DNA of 5,759 nt, from positions 1 through 5,759 of the forward strand of contig JAILNO010000054.1 of NCBI GenBank assembly GCA_024691465.1, read 5' to 3'. Both the position numbers and the translations under genes were made by a program. Position 1 is the first letter of the stretch; every line of letters starts with the position of its first letter. The notes beneath the pieces are model-generated. The model saw nothing but the letters and a program-made list of their open reading frames with translations. It had not been told where the DNA came from and made no database searches. Positions 1 through 5,319 of the stretch are shown one piece after another. Origin of the DNA: Pseudobutyrivibrio sp. (GTDB lineage Bacteria > Bacillota_A > Clostridia > Lachnospirales > Lachnospiraceae).

Positions 1-159
1 AAGTACTTCGCACACACACTTAACAACACTGTAGTTGCTCCACCACGTATGCTCATCGCATTCCTTGAGAACAACTTACACGCAGATGGCTCAGTAGCCA
101 TCCCAGAGGCACTCCGCCCATACATGGGTGGCAAGGAAGTGCTCGTACCCGAGAAATAA
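1..159 (+). CDS. serS: Seryl-tRNA synthetase, C-terminal end (5' truncated by window)
   Basis: Frame 1 is open from the first base to a TAA at 157-159 and gives the last 52 residues of a protein. The segment reads as the end of the class II aminoacyl-tRNA synthetase core of SerRS: an arginine in a [12 protein letters not shown] stretch matches the motif 3 region (family pattern GR.L.A.LEN.Q), and [17 protein letters not shown] matches the near-invariant C-terminal SerRS signature (DGS..IPE.LRPYMGG). The enzyme charges tRNA-Ser (and tRNA-Sec) with serine in the cytoplasm. Only the tail is present, so the start, the coiled-coil arm and motifs 1 and 2 cannot be judged. Codon choice is that of a highly expressed gene. 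I see no convincing intrinsic terminator after the stop; the only hairpin nearby is a 5-bp AT-only stem (190-194/199-203). The downstream RNA element has its own promoter. Confidence 0.93.
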   Translation, partial: KYFAHTLNNTVVAPPRMLIAFLENNLHADGSVAIPEALRPYMGGKEVLVPEK

Positions 160-215
160 TCGTTAATAGGTGGTTGTTTTCGGATATCGAATAATTAGTT
201 ATTGAAAAATAAAAA

Positions 216-245
216 TTGACAAAGTATATTCAAGCGGCTTAAAAT
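216..245 (+). promoter_or_regulatory. Strong sigma-A-type promoter for the RNA element upstream of typA
   Basis: A perfect -35 box TTGACA lies at 216-221 and a near-consensus -10 box TAAAAT (5 of 6) at 240-245, with an 18-bp spacer. The upstream stretch 204-215 is A-rich and could act as an UP element. Transcription would start at about 250-254, which is just where the closing helix of the predicted RNA begins. This agreement between promoter and fold is the main reason to believe both. It is the only clear promoter between serS and typA, so it may also supply the typA message by readthrough. Confidence 0.75.
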
Positions 246-249
246 CTTG

Positions 250-373
250 GCAAGCGCGAGCAGGGAAGTACCATGCCAAGCATGGTGGGGACCCACGCCG
301 GCGGGGAGGCCCCATGCGAAGGTATGGAGGGTGCCCTGCGGGAGCATTCAAATGCTAGGATGCCGCTTGTTTT
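250..373 (+). ncRNA. Putative structured RNA of unrecognised class, about 120 nt
   Basis: Hand counting gives 77 G+C in the 120 bases 251-370 (64 percent), far above the flanks. The segment folds almost entirely on itself. The closing helix pairs 250-256 with 364-370 (one G-U), a second 6-bp helix pairs 260-265 with 334-339, and a hairpin lies at 343-347/352-356 between their 3' strands. Inside, 270-276 pairs with 280-286 (CAA loop) and 312-317 with 322-327 (GAAG loop), flanking a GC-rich hairpin (292-294 and 296-297 with 302-306). The closing helix is followed by TTTT and, after GGGG, by TTTTT, so the long-range stem plus U tract could act as a terminator. That is typical of a free-standing small RNA, but a cis-acting leader of typA is also possible. 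I looked for SRP, 6S, RNase P, tmRNA, T-box and common riboswitch signatures and found none. It may still be a catalogued family I do not recall. A 44-codon open frame (273-407) overlaps it. Confidence 0.6.
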
Positions 374-410
374 GGGGTTTTTACTGGAACATATAGGTTT
401 GCAGTAGAAA

Positions 411-416
411 AGGAAG
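411..416 (+). promoter_or_regulatory. Ribosome binding site of typA
   Basis: AGGAAG lies four bases before the ATG at 421. It fits the start chosen for typA, whose N-terminus (an REDIRNIAIIAHVDHGKT stretch) is at the usual family position. The leader 374-410 between the end of the RNA element and this site shows no convincing promoter; ATATAGG at 391-397 is only a poor -10 candidate. Confidence 0.7.
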
Positions 417-420
417 TTTT

Positions 421-2253
421 ATGGCAATTCAGAGTAGAGAAGATATTAGAAATATTGCAATTATTGCCCACGTTGATCACGGTAAGACTACACTTGTAGA
501 TGAGCTTTTGAAGCAGTCAGGTGTATTCCGTGAGAACCAGGAAGTTGCAGAGCGTGTTATGGATTCGAATGATATCGAGCGTGAGCGTGGTATTACAATC
601 CTTTCAAAGAACACAGCAGTTTTTTACAAAGATACTAAGATTAATATTATTGATACACCAGGACATGCTGATTTCGGTGGCGAGGTTGAGCGTGTACTTA
701 AGATGGTTGATGGTGTAGTACTTGTAGTTGATGCATTCGAGGGCGCTATGCCACAGACTAAGTTCGTTCTTATGAAGGCACTTGATCTGGATTTACCAGT
801 TATCGTATGTATTAACAAGATTGATAGACCAGAGGCTCGTCCAGACGAGGTTATCGATGAAGTGCTTGAGCTCTTCATGGATCTGGATGCTTCAGATGAG
901 CAGCTTGATTGCCCATTTATCTATGCTAGTGCTAAGGAAGGTTTCGCAATCAGAGATCTTTCTGAGGAGCATAAGGATATGACAGCACTCTTTGAGACAA
1001 TCGTTGATTATATCCCAGCACCTACTGGTGATCCTGAGGCTCCTACACAGGTACTTATTTCAACAATCGATTACAATGAGTACGTAGGACGTATCGGTAT
1101 CGGTAAGGTAGAGAATGGTTCTATCAAGATTAATCAGGATGCAGTAGTAGTTAATGCACATGATCCTGAGAAGAATAATAAGGTCCGTATCTCTAAGCTA
1201 TTTGAGTATGATGGACTTAACAAGGTAGATGTAGATGAGGCCAATATCGGTTCCATCGTTGCTATATCAGGTATTTCAGATATCCATATCGGAGATACCA
1301 TCTGTGCAATAGATGCACCTAATGCTATTCCATTCCAGAAGATTTCAGAGCCTACCATTTCAATGAACTTCATTGTTAATGATAGCCCACTTGCTGGTCA
1401 GGAAGGTAAGTTCGTAACTAGCCGTCACATTAGAGAGCGTCTTATGAAGGAGCTTAATACCGATGTATCACTTCGTGTGGAGGATACAGATTCACCTGAT
1501 TCACTTAAGGTTTCAGGTCGTGGTGAGCTTCACTTATCAGTTCTTATTGAGAACATGCGCCGTGAGGGATTCGAGTTCGCAGTTTCTAAGGCAGAGGTTC
1601 TTTACAAGACAGATGAGAAGGGACACAAGCTTGAGCCTATGGAGCGAGCCTATGTAGATGTTCCTGATGAGTTCACAGGTGCAGTTATTGAGAAGCTTTC
1701 TCAGAGAAAGGGCGAGCTTCAGAACATGACACCTATTACAGGTGGTTTCACACGTATCGAATTCAAGATTCCTGCTAGAGGACTTATTGGATATCGTGGA
1801 GAATTTATGACAGATACCAAAGGAAATGGTATAATCAATACAATTTTCGACGGTTATGAGATTTATAAGGGTGATATTGCTTACCGTAAGCAGGGTTCAC
1901 TCATTGCTTTCGAAACAGGCGAGTCAGTTACATACGGACTATTCTCAGCTCAGGAGCGTGGTACACTTTTCATCGGACCTGGCGAGAAGGTATACTCAGG
2001 TATGGTTATCGGACAGAGTTCACGTGCCGAGGATATCGAGCTCAATGTATGTAAGAAGAAGCACTTAACTAACACTCGTTCATCATCAGCTGATGAGGCG
2101 CTTACACTTGTGCCACCTAGAGTACTTAGCCTTGAGCAGGCTCTTGATTTCATTGATGTGGATGAGCTATTAGAGGTTACACCAGAGTCACTCCGTATCA
2201 GAAAGAGAATCCTTGATCCTCTTATGAGAAAGAGAGCTGGTATCAGAAAGTAG
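421..2253 (+). CDS. typA: Translational GTPase TypA/BipA
   Basis: This 610-residue protein has the full length and domain order of TypA/BipA, an EF-G-like GTPase that binds the 70S ribosome and helps ribosome assembly and stress or low-temperature adaptation. All G motifs are intact: P-loop AHVDHGKTT (16-24), switch region RGIT (56-59), DTPGH (78-82), NKID (132-135) and SAKEG (170-174). A beta-barrel domain II follows at about 205-300, then EF-G-like domains with SGRGELHLS (365-373) and ARGLIGYRGEF (452-462). The BipA-specific C-terminal domain carries KKKHLTNTRSSSADE (545-559), the basic loop that contacts the ribosome, and separates TypA from EF-G, LepA and TetM types. The start has an AGGAAG site four bases upstream. 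No residue expected for GTP hydrolysis is missing; His82 of DTPGH is present. The codon bias suggests high expression. The next gene begins six bases after the stop, so the two are probably translated in coupling. Confidence 0.98.
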   Translation: MAIQSREDIRNIAIIAHVDHGKTTLVDELLKQSGVFRENQEVAERVMDSNDIERERGITILSKNTAVFYKDTKINIIDTPGHADFGGEVERVLKMVDGVVLVVDAFEGAMPQTKFVLMKALDLDLPVIVCINKIDRPEARPDEVIDEVLELFMDLDASDEQLDCPFIYASAKEGFAIRDLSEEHKDMTALFETIVDYIPAPTGDPEAPTQVLISTIDYNEYVGRIGIGKVENGSIKINQDAVVVNAHDPEKNNKVRISKLFEYDGLNKVDVDEANIGSIVAISGISDIHIGDTICAIDAPNAIPFQKISEPTISMNFIVNDSPLAGQEGKFVTSRHIRERLMKELNTDVSLRVEDTDSPDSLKVSGRGELHLSVLIENMRREGFEFAVSKAEVLYKTDEKGHKLEPMERAYVDVPDEFTGAVIEKLSQRKGELQNMTPITGGFTRIEFKIPARGLIGYRGEFMTDTKGNGIINTIFDGYEIYKGDIAYRKQGSLIAFETGESVTYGLFSAQERGTLFIGPGEKVYSGMVIGQSSRAEDIELNVCKKKHLTNTRSSSADEALTLVPPRVLSLEQALDFIDVDELLEVTPESLRIRKRILDPLMRKRAGIRK

Positions 2254-2259
2254 GACTAC

Positions 2260-2739
2260 ATGGATAAAGGAACTATACAGGTATATTATGGAACTGGACA
2301 GGGTCAGTCGGCAGCAGCTATGGGAAACGCTCTTCGTCTTGCTTCCAAAGGTCAAAGTACAATCATAATTCAGTTTCTTAAGTCAGAGATCAAGAATGAA
2401 TATTTTGAAAAGCTTGAGCCAGAAATCAAGATTTTCAGATTTGAACGTTCAAAGGAAGGCTTCCAGGAGCTTTCCGATGAGCGCAAGGAAGAGGAGAAGA
2501 TCAACATTCTCAATGCCCTTAACTATGCTAAGAAGGTACTGGGCACAGGAGAGTGTGATTTGCTCGTCCTCGACGAGATTCTTGGTGTAATAGATGAGGG
2601 TATTATCTCAGAACAGGAAGTTATGAATGTACTCGATGGCAGGTCAATTAACACTAGTGTTATATTGACAGGCCTTAATCTGACGCCTGGATTGTTTGAA
2701 ATTGCAGATAGTGTATTAAATATTAAGCCAGAGAAGTAA
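2260..2739 (+). CDS. Diverged CobA/CobO/BtuR-family (ATP:corrinoid adenosyltransferase-like) P-loop protein
   Basis: The 159-residue product resembles the CobA/CobO/BtuR family, which transfers adenosyl from ATP to cob(I)alamin. Family features seen are the N-terminal beta strand IQVYYG, a glycine-rich P-loop position (GTGQGQS, 11-17), AAAMG (18-22), IIIQFLK (35-41, family QFIKG) and the Walker B-like DLLVLDE (100-106). It is shorter than usual (family about 170-200 residues). The family P-loop is normally GxGKGK[ST]; here both lysine positions are glutamine (codons cag at 2299-2301 and 2305-2307). The corrinoid-site segment, GFTWETQ in well-studied members, reads GFQELSD (67-73), losing the tryptophan. 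By family knowledge the P-loop lysine binds ATP phosphates and the Phe/Trp pair shapes the corrinoid pocket, so I infer that normal adenosyltransferase activity is doubtful. No cobalamin gene is nearby. The start is six bases after typA, with AGGA (2252-2255) overlapping the typA stop. I give no gene symbol because the function is uncertain. Confidence 0.8.
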   Translation: MDKGTIQVYYGTGQGQSAAAMGNALRLASKGQSTIIIQFLKSEIKNEYFEKLEPEIKIFRFERSKEGFQELSDERKEEEKINILNALNYAKKVLGTGECDLLVLDEILGVIDEGIISEQEVMNVLDGRSINTSVILTGLNLTPGLFEIADSVLNIKPEK

Positions 2740-2748
2740 TCTCTGGCT
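2726..2748 (+). terminator. Perfect 9-bp hairpin straddling a stop codon; possible weak or partial terminator
   Basis: AGCCAGAGA (2726-2734) pairs perfectly with TCTCTGGCT (2740-2748) around the five-base loop AGTAA, which contains the TAA stop (2737-2739) of the adenosyltransferase-like gene. The stem has 5 GC pairs. No clean U tract follows (AATGTTATAGTTTG), so efficient intrinsic termination is uncertain. It may instead attenuate transcription between this gene and the GGDEF gene or protect the 3' end of the typA transcript. A ribosome reaching the stop codon would melt it. Confidence 0.45.
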
Positions 2749-2750
2749 AA

Positions 2751-2759
2751 TGTTATAGT
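2751..2759 (+). promoter_or_regulatory. Possible extended -10 promoter before the GGDEF gene
   Basis: TGT followed by TATAGT (2754-2759, 5 of 6 to TATAAT) forms an extended -10 element immediately after the hairpin at 2726-2748. The position where a -35 would lie falls inside the hairpin and does not match TTGACA. TTGACT at 2760-2765 resembles a -35 but has no -10 box at 16-18 bp. If used, the extended -10 would start transcripts near 2766 and drive the GGDEF-dapB-hydrolase group separately from typA. Confidence 0.3.
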
Positions 2760-2797
2760 TTGACTTCTTAAATATCTTTATGGGAAGGGGGTCCTGT

Positions 2798-2802
2798 GGA
2801 GG
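2798..2802 (+). promoter_or_regulatory. Ribosome binding site that decides the GGDEF-gene start
   Basis: GGAGG lies four bases before the ATG at 2807. An upstream in-frame ATG at 2780 has no purine-rich site before it (TTAAATATCTTT), and its first nine codons would encode a glycine-rich stretch that includes this very Shine-Dalgarno sequence. The start at 2807 is therefore preferred. Confidence 0.75.
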
Positions 2803-2806
2803 TTAT

Positions 2807-3760
2807 ATGATTAAGGGAGAATTAATTGCCATAGATTCTGGCATATACTTAGGATTATTGACTTGCATAGCATTGCTGGTATTCATTTTTATGACAAGAG
2901 CCTTTGATAGGTCTCTTAGAAAGAAGTTCATCTGCACTACAGGACTTGTTATGGTGGCAATAGTGTGTTCAGCTGTTCAGACAGAGCTGGCCCATAACAA
3001 TGATTTCGGTGCAGCGTACACTTTTACATTACTGATTAAGAATATTGCTGCGGCCCTTATGCTACTTTGGGTTGTGAATATTAGCTGCAGTGATATTACT
3101 AGGCAGAAGAATCGTGAGTTGCTCATCATGGCCTTCATGGCAGTGGTGCTGGTGGTGGCCATCATACTGGAAGTTACTCATGTGTTTGCCAATATAGTAT
3201 TTCCAACTGCATCTATTGTGCTGCTGTTCTTCTATATGTACATGTATGCGGATAGATATAATGTGGATTCAGTTTCCAAGTGCTTCAAGAGGCGTTGTTT
3301 CTACGCTGACTCTACTAAGTACTCTAGGAGCCACATAGCGGTTATTTCTATGGACTTGAATAATCTCAAGTTTATCAACGATAATTTCGGCCACAAGGCT
3401 GGAGATATAGCTCTTCTTACCTTTGCTGAGGTGTGCAGAGCAGTTAAGCCTTCCAAGTTCATCCTCTACCGCACAGGTGGAGATGAGTTCATGATGCTGG
3501 GTATCAAGGCCACCTACGAGGAGGCTGAGACCCTGGTTAAGAACATTCGACACAGGCTTGAGGAGACAGCTTACACTTGTTCCTTTGGTATACATATGTA
3601 TGCCCCAGGGGATGATTTCGATGCTGTGGTGGTCAAGGCGGATGCGGCTATGTACGAGGACAAGCGTACTTTCAAGGAGTTCATGGCTAAGCACGGGACT
3701 GCTGATGAGCAATACGAGAGGATCAATTCATTTACTAACAACATTAACTTTTTAGATTGA
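2807..3760 (+). CDS. Membrane-anchored GGDEF-domain protein, probable diguanylate cyclase
   Basis: From the preferred start the product has 317 residues. The N-terminal half is hydrophobic with about five membrane segments (roughly 7-30, 41-61, 68-92, 104-125, 129-148), possibly a small membrane sensor, and has no recognisable PAS or Cache domain. The C-terminal half is a GGDEF domain: DLNNLKFINDNFGHKAGD (183-200) supplies the metal-binding Asp and the Asn/Asp residues for GTP, and YRTGGDEF has the intact GGDEF at 224-228, so cyclic di-GMP synthesis is plausible. The usual entry motif DxLTGLxNRR is degenerate (DSVSKCFKRR, 154-163). The RxxD product-inhibition site, expected five residues before GGDEF, is replaced by PSKF, so classic I-site feedback appears absent. 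After the domain comes a short tail with no further domain. dapB starts nine bases downstream, indicating co-transcription. The enzyme would face the cytoplasm while its membrane part senses an unknown signal. Confidence 0.9.
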   Translation: MIKGELIAIDSGIYLGLLTCIALLVFIFMTRAFDRSLRKKFICTTGLVMVAIVCSAVQTELAHNNDFGAAYTFTLLIKNIAAALMLLWVVNISCSDITRQKNRELLIMAFMAVVLVVAIILEVTHVFANIVFPTASIVLLFFYMYMYADRYNVDSVSKCFKRRCFYADSTKYSRSHIAVISMDLNNLKFINDNFGHKAGDIALLTFAEVCRAVKPSKFILYRTGGDEFMMLGIKATYEEAETLVKNIRHRLEETAYTCSFGIHMYAPGDDFDAVVVKADAAMYEDKRTFKEFMAKHGTADEQYERINSFTNNINFLD

Positions 3761-3769
3761 GGTGACGAG

Positions 3770-4531
3770 ATGACGAGAGTAGTTATGCATGGTTGTAACG
3801 GCCATATGGGAAGAGTTATTACAGATTTGTGTAAGGCAGATGACGAGGCTGTCATTGTTGCTGGTGTAGATAAGTATCATGGTATTGATAATGATTACCC
3901 TGTATTCGATTGCATGTCAGAGATTACAGTGGACTACGATGTAGTCATTGATTTCTCCAATGCAGCAGGTGTGGATGAGCTTTTAGATTGCTGCGAGGCT
4001 AAGAACAAGCCAGTAGTACTGTGCACCACAGGATTATCAGAGGAGACCCTTGCGCATGTGGACAGAGCATGCCAAAGGATTGCTGTACTTCGCTCAGCTA
4101 ACATGTCACTTGGTATCAACACACTTTTCGACCTATGTAAAAAAGCTACGCAGATTTTTGCTGATGCTGGCTTCGATATAGAGATCGTTGAGAAGCACCA
4201 CAATCAGAAATTAGACGCACCTAGTGGTACAGCTCTTGCTCTAGCTGATGCTTGCAATGAGGCACTTGATGAGAAGTATGAGTACTGCTATGGCAGAGCT
4301 GATAGAAGAGAGAAGAGACCTACTAATGAGATTGGCATCTCAGCAGTTAGAGGTGGTAATATAGTAGGTGAGCATGAGGTAATCTTCGCAGGACTAGACG
4401 AGGTCATTACCATCAAGCACACAGCTTACTCTAAGAGCGTATTCGCTAAGGGTGCTGTGGAAGCTGCTAAGTTCTTAGCAGGACAGCCAGCTGGCTTATA
4501 TGATATGAAGCAGGTTATAGCTGACAAATAA
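3770..4531 (+). CDS. dapB: 4-hydroxy-tetrahydrodipicolinate reductase DapB
   Basis: DapB performs the NAD(P)H-dependent reduction of hydroxy-tetrahydrodipicolinate in the lysine and diaminopimelate pathway, feeding protein and peptidoglycan synthesis in the cytoplasm. The product is 253 residues, normal for Firmicutes (E. coli about 273). The dinucleotide-binding motif is GCNGHMG (8-14). An Asp ends the second strand (AGVDK, Asp34), which is compatible with use of NADH. Further family blocks are DFS (61-63), CTTGL (85-89) and NMSLGIN (111-117). The catalytic signature EKHHNQKLDAPSGTA contains His143-His144 and Lys147, matching the His159/Lys163 spacing of E. coli DapB. GAGGTGA (3759-3765), overlapping the upstream stop, is a strong binding site for the ATG at 3770. 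It lies between a GGDEF gene and a hydrolase gene with no dapA, lysC or asd in view, so it is detached here from the rest of its pathway. I see no lysine riboswitch before it. Confidence 0.97.
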   Translation: MTRVVMHGCNGHMGRVITDLCKADDEAVIVAGVDKYHGIDNDYPVFDCMSEITVDYDVVIDFSNAAGVDELLDCCEAKNKPVVLCTTGLSEETLAHVDRACQRIAVLRSANMSLGINTLFDLCKKATQIFADAGFDIEIVEKHHNQKLDAPSGTALALADACNEALDEKYEYCYGRADRREKRPTNEIGISAVRGGNIVGEHEVIFAGLDEVITIKHTAYSKSVFAKGAVEAAKFLAGQPAGLYDMKQVIADK

Positions 4532-4554
4532 CAGAAAGTATTAGAGGGCGGATT

Positions 4555-5211
4555 ATGTATATTCAGCTTAATTCACAGGTAATTTGTTATGAGAAGACTG
4601 GTGAGGGCTCACCAGTTATTCTCATCCATGGTAATAATGGTAGTCTCCATGACTTCGATCCCCTTGCTGAGACCATGAGCGAGGATCACACAGTATATGC
4701 TATGGATTCCAGAGGACATGGCGAGAGCGCCACTCCTAAGGAGTATCATTATGCAGATATGGCAGATGATGTCATCAACTTAATAAAGGCACTTGATATT
4801 GAGAAGCCATACCTGGTGGGTTATTCTGATGGAGGCATAGTTGCCCTTTTGGTAGCTATCAAGGCAAGCAATCTCCTGTCAGGAATTGTTTGCTGCGGAG
4901 CTAATCTTAATCCTGCAGGCATGAGCCACAGAGCCATCCGCGAGATTAAGAAGGAATATAAGAAGACAGGTAGCCCTATTACTCAGATGATGCTACTTGA
5001 GCCAGACATATCCACTAGAGAGCTGCAGCACATATCTGTTCCAGCTATGATTTTTGCTGGAGAGGATGACTTAATCAAGGAGAAAGAGTCACAGAAGATA
5101 GCTGCTAATATTCCAGAGGCAGAATTACACATTCTTCCTGGTGAAAATCACTCTAGTTATGTGGAGGGGACTGACAAGCTATATCGATACATAAGCGGTT
5201 TTCTGGGGTAG
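4555..5211 (+). CDS. Compact alpha/beta hydrolase
   Basis: This 218-residue cytoplasmic protein has an alpha/beta hydrolase fold and no signal peptide. The sequence shows the oxyanion-hole HGNNG (25-29), the MDSRGHGES block (50-58) typical of the family, a nucleophile elbow GYSDGG (89-94) with Ser91, a probable acid Asp171 in FAGEDDLI, and His199 in PGENHSSYV, so the catalytic triad is complete. The family is usually 250-290 residues; here the cap between strands 6 and 7 is reduced to about 40 residues (roughly 115-155, charged and helical), suggesting an open active site. The substrate cannot be told: esterase, lactonase, acyl-peptide or C-C bond hydrolases share these motifs. It starts 23 bases after dapB with AGAGGGCGGA (4543-4552) as ribosome binding site, so it probably shares the dapB transcript. 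Co-occurrence with dapB does not establish a role in lysine synthesis. Confidence 0.88.
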   Translation: MYIQLNSQVICYEKTGEGSPVILIHGNNGSLHDFDPLAETMSEDHTVYAMDSRGHGESATPKEYHYADMADDVINLIKALDIEKPYLVGYSDGGIVALLVAIKASNLLSGIVCCGANLNPAGMSHRAIREIKKEYKKTGSPITQMMLLEPDISTRELQHISVPAMIFAGEDDLIKEKESQKIAANIPEAELHILPGENHSSYVEGTDKLYRYISGFLG

Positions 5212-5220
5212 AAGTTTAAC

Positions 5221-5249
5221 TTGTATCGGCGGATGATACGTGTTAGAAT
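5221..5249 (+). promoter_or_regulatory. Probable extended -10 promoter with an inverted repeat in its spacer
   Basis: TTGTAT (5221-5226) and TAGAAT (5244-5249) are separated by 17 bp, and TGT (5241-5243) adds an extended -10 element. The -10 matches consensus at 5 of 6 and the -35 at 3 of 6, so an activator or the extended -10 may compensate. GTATC (5223-5227) and GATAC (5235-5239) form an inverted repeat with a 7-base centre that overlaps the -35 and lies within the spacer, a reasonable place for a regulator to bind. The predicted start is near 5256, where a second inverted repeat begins. It would drive the gene at 5320. Confidence 0.5.
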
Positions 5250-5252
5250 CGT

Positions 5253-5288
5253 TATAAACGTCGCAGAGGATTAAAAGAGACGTTTGTA
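5253..5288 (+). promoter_or_regulatory. Leader stem-loop at the predicted 5' end of the last gene's transcript
   Basis: TATAAACGTC (5253-5262) pairs with GACGTTTGTA (5279-5288), ten pairs including one G-U, around a 16-base purine-rich loop containing AGAGGATTAAAAGAG. If transcription starts near 5256 the mRNA would begin in this stem. No U tract follows, so it is not a classic terminator. It could stabilise the 5' end, expose the loop to a regulator, or as DNA serve as an operator. It does not match a riboswitch class that I know. Confidence 0.4.
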
Positions 5289-5310
5289 TGTAACATTTGT
5301 AGTATTAACT

Positions 5311-5317
5311 GGGGGAG
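5311..5317 (+). promoter_or_regulatory. Ribosome binding site of the last gene, short spacing
   Basis: GGGGGAG ends only two bases before the ATG at 5320; counting from GGGGG the spacing is four. No other ATG, GTG or well-placed TTG in this frame is better supported before the upstream in-frame stop at 5272-5274, so this start is chosen. The next in-frame ATG (5371) would cut into the membrane segment. Confidence 0.55.
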
Positions 5318-5319
5318 CA

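Noticed and set aside
190..203. AATAA-TTAG-TTATT stem as the serS terminator.
   Set aside because: It is only five A-T pairs without a following T tract and is too weak to call.
250..370. A tRNA-like reading: 7-bp closing stem plus a TTCAAAT loop at 347-353.
   Set aside because: Seven unpaired bases separate the supposed T-stem from the acceptor strand, there is no D-arm or anticodon arm, and the loop is better explained as part of the AGCAT/ATGCT hairpin.
250..373. SRP RNA or 6S RNA identity for the structured element.
   Set aside because: The SRP GGAA tetraloop with its asymmetric loop and the Alu-type motif are missing. For 6S the length is too short and the 5' side of the central bubble is only three bases.
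325..380. AGGGTGCCCTGCGG followed by a T-rich tract resembles a T-box antiterminator (AGGGTGGnACCGCGG).
   Set aside because: The key TGGnACC core is not present, there is no stem I or specifier structure in the short upstream region, and typA is not a T-box-type target gene.
2780..2806. Upstream ATG start for the GGDEF protein, adding nine residues.
   Set aside because: It has no ribosome binding site, and the added codons cover the good GGAGG site of the ATG at 2807.
3269..3712. A 147-codon open frame on the minus strand.
   Set aside because: It is the shadow of the GGDEF domain, whose motifs are clear on the + strand. It has no ribosome binding site and no recognisable protein features.
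5212..5319. A cyclic di-GMP riboswitch before the sensor-like gene, tempting given the nearby GGDEF protein.
   Set aside because: The leader after the predicted start is about 60 bases with a single stem-loop, and the conserved cores of cyclic di-GMP-I or -II aptamers are not seen.
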